From NCBI GenBank assembly GCA_002162955.1, contig MABD01000053.1:8420-63230 (forward strand): a DNA stretch of 54,811 nucleotides. Reading direction: 5' to 3'. This stretch comes from Gammaproteobacteria bacterium 45_16_T64 (lineage in GTDB: Bacteria > Pseudomonadota > Gammaproteobacteria > Pseudomonadales > Ketobacteraceae). Each line of letters begins with the position of its first letter. Position 1 is the stretch's first letter. The notes beneath the pieces were generated by a model. It saw nothing but the letters and a program-made list of their open reading frames with translations. It searched no databases and was not told the DNA's origin. Below, one piece after another: positions 43,282 through 50,041 of the stretch. The position numbers were made by a program, and so were the translations under genes.

Positions 43282-43297
43282 TGTAATTGATTGTAAT
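43282..43297 (+). promoter_or_regulatory. TGTAAT-N4-TGTAAT direct repeat B
   Basis: TGTAAT at 43282-43287 and 43292-43297, pointing toward the SDR-methyltransferase gene and 71 bp before its ATG. With repeat A it gives each divergent gene one repeat in the same relative orientation. Confidence 0.6.
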
Positions 43298-43368
43298 ACT
43301 ACCAAAATATTCCCTTTGTTAGATTCAAACCCTGATCAAACGTCAAAACAAGGATTGGGGTAAACATT

Positions 43369-45039
43369 ATGAAAAAGAAAATTCTTATCATTGGTGGTAC
43401 GGGAACCATTGGGACGACTGTGGCAACTCTGGCCCATCAGCAAGGTCATCATGTGACGACAATCTCAATAGATGAAAATAACAACCTACCTGCACACATT
43501 ACACATATTGTCGCCGACAAGCGTGCTGGAAATTATTTCTCTATTATTAGCGACTTGCCCCAATTCGACGTTGTCTACGATATCGTGGAATATTCAGTGA
43601 CAGACGCCTTTCAGACGTACACGTTATTTAAGAACAAAACAGACCATATCGTTGTACTTAGTACATCCTTAATCTACGATCGAAGCATATACCCCACTAC
43701 CGCCATATCGGAAAACACCGCGAGTGCAAGTATGGGATGTTATGGCGGTTACGTTGACTCTAAACTCGAAATTGAAGAATTTTGGTCATCAAAGAAAGAC
43801 ATAAACGTCACCCTATTACGTCCATATCATATTTTGGGGAAACGTTCCTTACTGGGAAACCTACCCCTCCATAATCGTGACCCACTCATCGTCGACAGAA
43901 TTCAACGCCAGGAGCGCTTAACACTATTTAATGGCGGAGACTCTGATTTCAATTTTCTACACCCATTAGATTTAGCAGAAACATTCCTTAGAGTGGCCAA
44001 TAAGGCACAGTGCTTTCATCAAGCCTATAACGTAATGAACCCCACAGTTTATTCAGCCAGAGAATATATTACCCGCCTGGGTGAGCTATTGACGGAAACC
44101 GTTCATATCGACACCATCACTTATGAAGAAGCGTATGGCAAGGGCTGGGAGATGACTTTACTCCCTCATTGTTACGATGTATCTAAATTACAGCGAGATA
44201 TAGATTTCGTCCCAACAATTCCTTTGGAAGAAGGGATTCGTGACGCACTCACCTCTTATCCCATCGATATTGTAGATACAAAAAAAATCCCGGTATTTCT
44301 TGCAATGAATAAAGGAGAGAAACCCCAAAAGATTGATTGGATGACAAACAACGCCTTTGAAGAACGATCCAGGGACACCTGGAATAGTGTTTACACAAGT
44401 GGTGATTCATCGCTACTACCTTGGTACGGACATGAAATACACGACACCGTTAAATCGTACCTAAAGGGACTCAACAACAACACTGACACCATTGTCGTCG
44501 GCTGCGGTATTGGTGATACATTACAGAAACTAGAAGAAATAGGGTTCCCTTCAGATAATCTTGTTGGCACAGACATATCGGACTCCGCCATTTCTAAAGC
44601 ACGTAATCGACACCCTCAATTTACCTTCGAAGCAATAGCAACTCAGCATCTAATCGGAATCCCAGACAACACCGACATATTTGATTGGTTAAACCTGCAC
44701 CAGATTTCTCCAGCAGACTTGCCCGCCTACCTAGATTCTATTCGTAAGACAGCATCAAACTATCTACTGTGCTATATATACGATCCTGATGCTAAGGAGA
44801 GAATTTCCTCCTATTCAAAAAATACAGGCTATATCTATATGCATGCCCCCGCAGATATAAAATCATATATGAATGACTTCGAAGTCATAAGAGACTCATC
44901 ATTTGAGATAAGCAGCAACAAGAATGCCGCAACGCAAAAAAACAATATGGTCAAAGTTATTTGGCTAAGAAAACGAGAAGACTACAAAGATATAGTTCAA
45001 CAACTTCTTGTAAACCAACATTTCATAAACACGCTTTAA
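43369..45039 (+). CDS. SDR (NAD-dependent epimerase-like) fused to a SAM methyltransferase
   Basis: 556 residues. Residues 1 to ~300 form an extended SDR: IIGGTGTIGTTVA at the N-terminus, YGGYVDSKLEIE (the YxxxK site) near 125 and LRPYHILGK. After a linker, residues ~330-540 are a class I methyltransferase: VVGCGIGDTLQKLEE, VGTDISDSAISKAR and a WLNLHQ segment. Both reactions on one chain suggest a product that is reduced or epimerised and methylated. I do not know this fusion. A GGGG-type ribosome site precedes the start, and repeat B lies upstream. Confidence 0.7.
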   Translation: MKKKILIIGGTGTIGTTVATLAHQQGHHVTTISIDENNNLPAHITHIVADKRAGNYFSIISDLPQFDVVYDIVEYSVTDAFQTYTLFKNKTDHIVVLSTSLIYDRSIYPTTAISENTASASMGCYGGYVDSKLEIEEFWSSKKDINVTLLRPYHILGKRSLLGNLPLHNRDPLIVDRIQRQERLTLFNGGDSDFNFLHPLDLAETFLRVANKAQCFHQAYNVMNPTVYSAREYITRLGELLTETVHIDTITYEEAYGKGWEMTLLPHCYDVSKLQRDIDFVPTIPLEEGIRDALTSYPIDIVDTKKIPVFLAMNKGEKPQKIDWMTNNAFEERSRDTWNSVYTSGDSSLLPWYGHEIHDTVKSYLKGLNNNTDTIVVGCGIGDTLQKLEEIGFPSDNLVGTDISDSAISKARNRHPQFTFEAIATQHLIGIPDNTDIFDWLNLHQISPADLPAYLDSIRKTASNYLLCYIYDPDAKERISSYSKNTGYIYMHAPADIKSYMNDFEVIRDSSFEISSNKNAATQKNNMVKVIWLRKREDYKDIVQQLLVNQHFINTL

Positions 45040-45103
45040 CGGCAAGTCGGACCCTCCTATACCTCCGAGCATCAACAGTATAGCCTATCCCTGGTAACGA
45101 TTT

Positions 45104-45119
45104 ATTACACCACATTACA
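45104..45119 (-). promoter_or_regulatory. TGTAAT-N4-TGTAAT direct repeat C
   Basis: ATTACA at 45104-45109 and 45114-45119 on the plus strand, in the 296-bp gap between the SDR-methyltransferase gene and the first 230-residue paralog. It is about 217 bp before that start. The gap holds no gene and is AT-rich toward its right end. Confidence 0.55.
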
Positions 45120-45335
45120 CGCCAGCCAAAAATCACATGTTGTTTATAAATTCATTAAAAGGTTTTTGTAAACAGAAAATATTGTAACTACACTAACATT
45201 GTGTCGAATTTTGAAGCCCCATAAAACCATGCTCTAGATGTTTTTCGACAATATCAATATCAGTGAACAACACGCAGCGGAGCAGTCTTGTTTCACTCTG
45301 ACAAAAACACCATAAAAACTAGGCTCATTAAAATT

Positions 45336-46025
45336 ATGTACAACGTAACTGCAGAATATTTAACCGGATTAGCAGACAAATTGGCAAACGTAATTACCGC
45401 CCCCACATTTCTCTCCCACATAGAAAAAATACAAAAGTCGAGCGGGCCCGACGAACAATACGCGCTCGCCGAAAAGATCACTCCAGACAGGCTTCGCCAA
45501 GAGGGCATAGAAACACCTGAAGGATTTCGAGTCGTCCCCCGAACTTTTGAAGAACCAGAATACTCATTACAAAACGGCGCACAGTTGCCAGGAAAGGAAC
45601 CAGGATCTGATCGAAATAGTTTTATCAACGAGAGTTATGACCGCTCCTCTTTCCCTGATGAGCCGATCCCTGGTCAACCCGAAGAGATGGCTGCACCAGA
45701 AACCATCGCGAAACACCTGAAAGACGGGCTCTACGACATCGCCGAATTTGTATCAGAAGTACCCTTTCGTAACCTATTGAACGAATTAGCGGAAGTGTCT
45801 CCAGAAGATCGACCTGACTTTATTTTGGACGTTGTGATGAACAACCGGGAACTCGCCAAGAGAGATATTACGGTGCCCGACAACATGACAATCCAACGAT
45901 CCACGTTTCACGATGGTCGACCTACCCTGTTCTGTGTATCCGCGATCACAGCACTTGGATATCCTTGGCGAAAAGTGACATTCACGTTTGACAATGAAAT
46001 CCTAGAAGACAACAAAGCAGCGTAA
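45336..46025 (+). CDS. Duplicated NHLP-like domain protein 1 (unknown family)
   Basis: About 229 residues. The ATG at 45336 is chosen because the product then lines up with the second paralog (MYNVTAEYLTGLAD against MRYTREYFTKLAE). Two similar segments occur in one chain: LRQEGIETPEGFRVVPRTFEEP near residue 50 and LAKRDITVPDNMTIQRSTFHDG near 190. Both resemble the end of the nitrile-hydratase-like leader peptide (NHLP) fold (L..GI..Pe...v). The middle is Pro/Ser-rich. It has no catalytic motif and may bind a peptide leader or be a scaffold (inference). Confidence 0.6.
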   Translation: MYNVTAEYLTGLADKLANVITAPTFLSHIEKIQKSSGPDEQYALAEKITPDRLRQEGIETPEGFRVVPRTFEEPEYSLQNGAQLPGKEPGSDRNSFINESYDRSSFPDEPIPGQPEEMAAPETIAKHLKDGLYDIAEFVSEVPFRNLLNELAEVSPEDRPDFILDVVMNNRELAKRDITVPDNMTIQRSTFHDGRPTLFCVSAITALGYPWRKVTFTFDNEILEDNKAA

Positions 46026-46029
46026 TATT

Positions 46030-46045
46030 ATTACACTTGATTACA
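46030..46045 (-). promoter_or_regulatory. TGTAAT-N4-TGTAAT direct repeat D
   Basis: ATTACA at 46030-46035 and 46040-46045 on the plus strand, starting five bases after the stop of paralog 1. It lies in a gap between converging genes, an odd place for an operator. It may act from a distance or be a chance copy. Confidence 0.45.
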
Positions 46046-46058
46046 TCGAGATAAGGAG

Positions 46059-46100
46059 CGCCGGTCTTAGATCCAAGAACGGCGTTTCCTATTTATTTCT
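46059..46100 (+). terminator. Terminator downstream of paralog 1
   Basis: CGCCG-g-TCTT pairs with AAGA-a-CGGCG over a six-base loop (46059-46084), followed by a T-rich run (TTTCCTATTTATTTC). It overlaps the end of the convergent diiron gene. Confidence 0.55.
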
Positions 46101-47176
46101 TTAAGTAAGTCAACGCCTTGCTTAGACACGAGCTCACTTACCACTTCCAGTGCATCCGACTCACCTTCAAGCGTCTTTACATCAAGCCATTGATCATACA
46201 AATACAGTGTTCGATCCGTCACGATATTGGATTTAATCAATGTTTTAGCCAAACTTCTAAAAACATTCCCTTGCTGTTGCAGCTGAGCTTTCTTATCTTC
46301 AACACTCGAATCGGTCTCATAGCTTTTTTTGACTTCCCGCCAATCTAAACCAATCGAAGAAAACACTAGATGACGCTGCTCAATATCCACGAGATTATTC
46401 ATTAGCTTTTTGAAACAGAGAGCCGCCCAATCTTCAATCTGCAGGTGCTCTTCTTGTGTAATATTTGGGACGGTTTTTTCAGCCCATGTTTTACCGAATT
46501 TATGATGAAAACTTTCATCCGTCATCACTAGCTGTGATATTCGTTTAAGCAAGGGATCTGCACTCATGCTATATATAACGGCAAGCAGCCCCATAGCCAA
46601 ACCCTCCACGAGTATCTGCATACCGATCAGTTTTTTATAGACAAGAGGGGTATCTATCAGTTCATTTAGCAATCCGCCTAACACATCCCCCACTGGATAA
46701 GGGCTACCCCAGCGCGTATTAACGTAGCGACTGAATGCCGTTACATGCCTTGCCTCTTCTCGTGCTTGATTAGCGGCATATTCTTGCGCACCAGGGTCGA
46801 GCAGACTCATGCTCATTTGTGAGCAAAGCATTAACGCTGCCTGTTCACCGTGCAATAATCCAGAAATCATCCAGCGCGTATTTTCGTTAATTAGCTTAAG
46901 TCTCATCTCATCGGAAAGAGACTGTACCTGCACTGTATTTATTTCAGGGAATAATTCAGGAGGCAGTACAAAATCTGATTGGATATCGAACTCTTCTGAA
47001 TAATCGACGTAACGTACATCCATCGGATCCCAAAAGTGATCATTGGTTTTTGCGATTAAGTCGTCAAAAATATCCGATCGATTCGCGTACCGGTCAGTGG
47101 CTATCATATCGTCTAAGTTTGTGGTGTCGGAGGTCTTGTATGCGGAATTAGGCGCTATATCGCCACTACTTTTCAT
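46067..47176 (-). CDS. Ferritin-fold diiron enzyme (AurF/R2-like)
   Basis: About 369 residues from the ATG at 47176, which has AGAAGGA five bases before it (47182 is too close to that site). Four ligand segments are spaced as in R2-like diiron oxygenases: HGEQAAL, REEARHVTAF (ExxH), VEGLAMGLL and DESFHHKFG (ExxH). The opening FWDPMDVRYVDYSEEFD recalls AurF-type N-oxygenases. It would use O2 to oxidise a small molecule or peptide side chain. It follows the small peptide gene in the same direction across a terminator, so the peptide is a possible substrate. Confidence 0.72.
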   Translation of the reverse strand: MKSSGDIAPNSAYKTSDTTNLDDMIATDRYANRSDIFDDLIAKTNDHFWDPMDVRYVDYSEEFDIQSDFVLPPELFPEINTVQVQSLSDEMRLKLINENTRWMISGLLHGEQAALMLCSQMSMSLLDPGAQEYAANQAREEARHVTAFSRYVNTRWGSPYPVGDVLGGLLNELIDTPLVYKKLIGMQILVEGLAMGLLAVIYSMSADPLLKRISQLVMTDESFHHKFGKTWAEKTVPNITQEEHLQIEDWAALCFKKLMNNLVDIEQRHLVFSSIGLDWREVKKSYETDSSVEDKKAQLQQQGNVFRSLAKTLIKSNIVTDRTLYLYDQWLDVKTLEGESDALEVVSELVSKQGVDLLKEINRKRRSWI

Positions 47177-47215
47177 TGGCATCCTTCTTATTATGAGGAA
47201 TTTGTGGACGGTACA

Positions 47216-47242
47216 AACAAAAAACAGCCCCGAAGGGCCGTT
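47216..47242 (-). terminator. Strong intrinsic terminator between the peptide gene and the diiron gene
   Basis: On the minus strand AACGGCCC pairs with GGGCTGTT (one G-U pair) around the stable TTCG loop, followed by a run of six T. It starts 8 bp after the peptide stop. Partial read-through would give much peptide and little enzyme, as is common for RiPP precursor genes. Confidence 0.8.
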
Positions 47243-47250
47243 CTAATACA

Positions 47251-47457
47251 TCAACCCACTGACGCACAGGCCACGCAACCGACAGAAGCGCAGGCGCCAT
47301 GAGTTGCCCCTTCCGCTACGGTTGTTTTGTGAATTTTTAGATCACCGGTATCTACACCGGCCTTACCTAAGGTACCCACTGGATCGTCCATAAAGTCTTT
47401 TGTTAAACCTGCATCTCTAACTTTTTTAAGCGCATCTGATCCTGAGTTATTACTCAT
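47251..47457 (-). CDS. Candidate RiPP precursor peptide with NHLP-like leader and ACASVG repeat core
   Basis: 68 residues from the ATG at 47457; GGAGAAC lies just upstream, whereas the ATG at 47469 has no ribosome site. The leader-like part is ALKKVRDAGLTKDFMDDP then VGTLGKAGVDTGDLKIH, close in pattern to the nitrile-hydratase-like leader family (DP..L..G......v). The last 13 residues are ACASVG-C-V-ACASVG less the final stop: three Cys and two Ser in a duplicated hexapeptide. Four of the six repeated codons differ only at the third base, so the amino-acid repeat seems to be kept by selection. The modification type is unknown. Confidence 0.65.
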   Translation of the reverse strand: MSNNSGSDALKKVRDAGLTKDFMDDPVGTLGKAGVDTGDLKIHKTTVAEGATHGACASVGCVACASVG

Positions 47458-47469
47458 AATGTTCTCCAT

Positions 47470-47784
47470 GAAATATTAAATAAAGTATTTATCGCCATAG
47501 GTTTTTCGACGATTTTTCCAGTATTAGTCAGCACATATACTTTGTCAAATTAACAAATGCTTTTAACGATAAACTAATTAATACGATTAATATTAAATCT
47601 ACATCCATTTATCTTTATCTGTTTCAAATAAAAGATCGAAAATAATTGTCGTGATATCTATTGCTAGCTTTATTATGTACTACCATTATTTCAATTCTCG
47701 TTTCACCAGAATCGTAACGGCTCCTCTACACGGCCGAATTAGAATTAGTCTTAAGGATAACACCAATAAAAAAGGATACTAATC
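47470..47784. other. AT-rich divergent promoter region
   Basis: A 315-bp gap between the peptide gene (minus) and paralog 2 (plus), very AT-rich with runs such as TAAACTAATTAATACGATTAATATTAAAT. No TGTAAT-N4-TGTAAT repeat is present. No ORF of note was seen. It probably holds promoters in both directions; exact boxes could not be fixed. AAGGA lies eight bases before the plus-strand gene. Confidence 0.4.
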
Positions 47785-48507
47785 ATGAGATATACTCGCG
47801 AGTATTTTACAAAGTTAGCAGAAGATTTATCTAACACTGGAAGCCACCCTACTGTCGTAGACAAGATGGTCAAAGTTCGGGAAGCCCCCGATGAAGAGCG
47901 AATCTCTCTTTCCGATGCAGTACACCCCGACGCGCTGAAAGAACTTGGCGTTCCTGTCCCTGATTCTTTTCGTGTTTCTCCACGAACGTTTGAAAAACCC
48001 ACATTTGTTCAAAGCAACGGTGTACAAAACCCAGGGCTAGAGCCCGGTTCTGATGCAGAGTCTTCCTGGAAATCCTATGGCTCCATGCCGAATTCTGCTT
48101 ATGACACCTCCGCTTGGGGAGCAGGTAGCGATGCTTTACCGGAAACGCCGCAAAGCCCAGAGATCATTCGCAAAACTATATACCGAGCCGTTTTGGATAT
48201 TGCAGACCTCGTATTGGGATCACAATTTAGTCAGGCAATCACTGAGATGTATGATCTTCCATTAGAAAGTCGTCCTCAGTTTGTGATGGACGTCTTCCTT
48301 AATAGCGAAGAACTCAATCGCAGAGGCATTGTGATACCAGAGACAATGAACATTCAGCGCTCTACATTTTACGATGGTCGCCCCACGCTGTTCTGCATAT
48401 CAAAAAGAGAACAACTCAGTTACCCTTGGCGAAAAATCACGATCACTTTCGATAGCGAGACTGAAGAAGACGCTCACAATACGCTCGAAGAAATGGAAAG
48501 TTGTTAA
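47785..48507 (+). CDS. Duplicated NHLP-like domain protein 2 (unknown family)
   Basis: 240 residues, a paralog of the protein at 45.3 kb. The two conserved segments are LKELGVPVPDSFRVSPRTFEKP near residue 52 and LNRRGIVIPETMNIQRSTFYDG near 190; the latter continues RPTLFCI and SYPWRKITITFD as in paralog 1. The middle is Ser/Pro-rich and differs. It carries the same leader-like pattern as the small peptide. It is divergent from the peptide gene. Function unknown; a leader-recognition or structural role is inferred. Confidence 0.6.
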   Translation: MRYTREYFTKLAEDLSNTGSHPTVVDKMVKVREAPDEERISLSDAVHPDALKELGVPVPDSFRVSPRTFEKPTFVQSNGVQNPGLEPGSDAESSWKSYGSMPNSAYDTSAWGAGSDALPETPQSPEIIRKTIYRAVLDIADLVLGSQFSQAITEMYDLPLESRPQFVMDVFLNSEELNRRGIVIPETMNIQRSTFYDGRPTLFCISKREQLSYPWRKITITFDSETEEDAHNTLEEMESC

Positions 48508-48528
48508 ATATAACCCACCCTCTATTGT

Positions 48529-48565
48529 GCAAACAATAGCGAGCATCTGTGTCGCCATTGTTTGC
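48529..48565. terminator. Long perfect hairpin after paralog 2
   Basis: GCAAACAAT-a-GCGA pairs with TCGC-c-ATTGTTTGC around a nine-base loop: 13 paired bases with one mismatch. It lies between paralog 2 and the pyruvyltransferase-like gene. There is no T-run on either side, so it may be an attenuator, mRNA processing site or protein site rather than a plain terminator. Confidence 0.5.
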
Positions 48566-48601
48566 AGTCTCAGAATAATAAACTAAAGCACCAGGGCTTC
48601 G

Positions 48602-50041
48602 GTGAACACTATACTTGGTGCAAAATGGATCACCATGGAAAAACAACTTTTAGCACACTTCCAGCGCCTAGTAGAACAACGGCGCGCCGATGCTCTTGGG
48701 TCTACGCTTCGTCACCCTAAAAGCACTACGCCTATTCCCAGAACATTGTTATTAAGTGGCTATTGTGGGTCTGGCAACGTCGGTGCGGATATTCGGATGA
48801 ATGAAATCATCCGTCAAATCCAGCATATTTTTCAACCCAAACAAGTTAAGCTCGCCTACACCAGTCCACAGGCACTACATTACGGTGCTTACAACACCCT
48901 TCCGTGGGAAGCCAGCACCAACGATCCCGACGCCCTCTTTGCGCCATACGATGGCGTCATTGTATGCGAAGGCTCATTGTTTAAATCCCAATTCTCTAAT
49001 GTCATGGCGATTTCCTTAATCGGTGCGCTGGGGTTAGCAGCATCAGAAAACAAAGTCAGTGTCGCCTATGGTGCGGAAGCGGGTAAAATGGACAAGTTTG
49101 TCGCTGAATTTGCTTCCGATCTCTGCAAAGACAGTCTACTCATTGCCAGAAGTGAACCCTCAAAGCGGTTAATTGAAAAGGACCTCAACTTGCCGGCTGA
49201 ACTTGGTGCAGATACCGCATGGACATTTTCCCCATCCTCACCCGAAAAATCCAGAAAATTATTGATGAAGGTGGGATGGAATGGAAAAGACCCGATAATT
49301 TGTGTTGCCCCCATTAATCCATTTTGGTGGCCCGTCCGCCCAGATTTAGAAAAGGCCGCAGCGCTATCTACCTCCGGGGAGTTCAAGGATATTCACCATC
49401 GCTCCATTTTTTTTCATCACGATTCGGAAGAATCTCGGGGGCAGTACCAACATTATATCCAATCCATCGCTCAGGCGTTAAACACTTTTCAGCGTGAGAG
49501 CGGCGGTTTTATCGTCATTGCTGGTATGGAGTCACTTGATAGAACCGCCTGCAAAGACTTGAATAGTTTATTGAAATCACCAGCACCGATATTTATGAGC
49601 GGTGACTATTCAATGTACGATATAGTTAGCGTGCTGCGCCAAGCACATATCATGGTTAGTTCCCGCTACCATGCGCTAGTCACAAGCATACCAGGAGGGG
49701 TTCCTGGCATTGGCATTACCATGGACGAACGTATCCGTAATCTGCAGGCAGAACGTCATGCGCCAGAATGCGTACTAGAAACCGATGCACCCGATTTGCA
49801 GGATAAGCTTATCACCCTGCTACGCCAGGTTCACCAGCACCATCACCAATACACCGCAAACCTTCCTGAATTTATCGAATCCCAGCTTAACCGCATGAGT
49901 AAAATGGGCCAACTTCTGGCGAAGGACGTTACTGAAAAATATCCAGAAATCAACACACCTAACGGACACGAACTTGAAGATTTCTTACCGCCACTACCCT
50001 CAACAATATTGGATCTTCTTTATCAGGGCGTTGCGTCATGA
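48602..50041 (+). CDS. Polysaccharide pyruvyltransferase family protein
   Basis: 479 residues from a GTG (an ATG at 48635 would give 468). SGYCGSGNVGADIRMNEI near residue 52 is the family's opening motif, followed by YDGVIVCEGSLFKSQFSN, ARSEPSKR, and SSRYHALVTSIPGGVPGIG near 370. Such proteins (CsaB, WcaK types) transfer pyruvate from PEP to sugars or act as related transferases. It overlaps the next gene by four bases (ATGA), so it belongs to a three-gene operon. Confidence 0.75.
   Translation: MNTILGAKWITMEKQLLAHFQRLVEQRRADALGSTLRHPKSTTPIPRTLLLSGYCGSGNVGADIRMNEIIRQIQHIFQPKQVKLAYTSPQALHYGAYNTLPWEASTNDPDALFAPYDGVIVCEGSLFKSQFSNVMAISLIGALGLAASENKVSVAYGAEAGKMDKFVAEFASDLCKDSLLIARSEPSKRLIEKDLNLPAELGADTAWTFSPSSPEKSRKLLMKVGWNGKDPIICVAPINPFWWPVRPDLEKAAALSTSGEFKDIHHRSIFFHHDSEESRGQYQHYIQSIAQALNTFQRESGGFIVIAGMESLDRTACKDLNSLLKSPAPIFMSGDYSMYDIVSVLRQAHIMVSSRYHALVTSIPGGVPGIGITMDERIRNLQAERHAPECVLETDAPDLQDKLITLLRQVHQHHHQYTANLPEFIESQLNRMSKMGQLLAKDVTEKYPEINTPNGHELEDFLPPLPSTILDLLYQGVAS

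Noticed and set aside
45104-46045. Phage or transposon end repeats for the ATTACA pairs
   Set aside because: The copies are very short, keep a fixed 10-bp period and lie in gaps without any recombinase, so an operator is a better fit.
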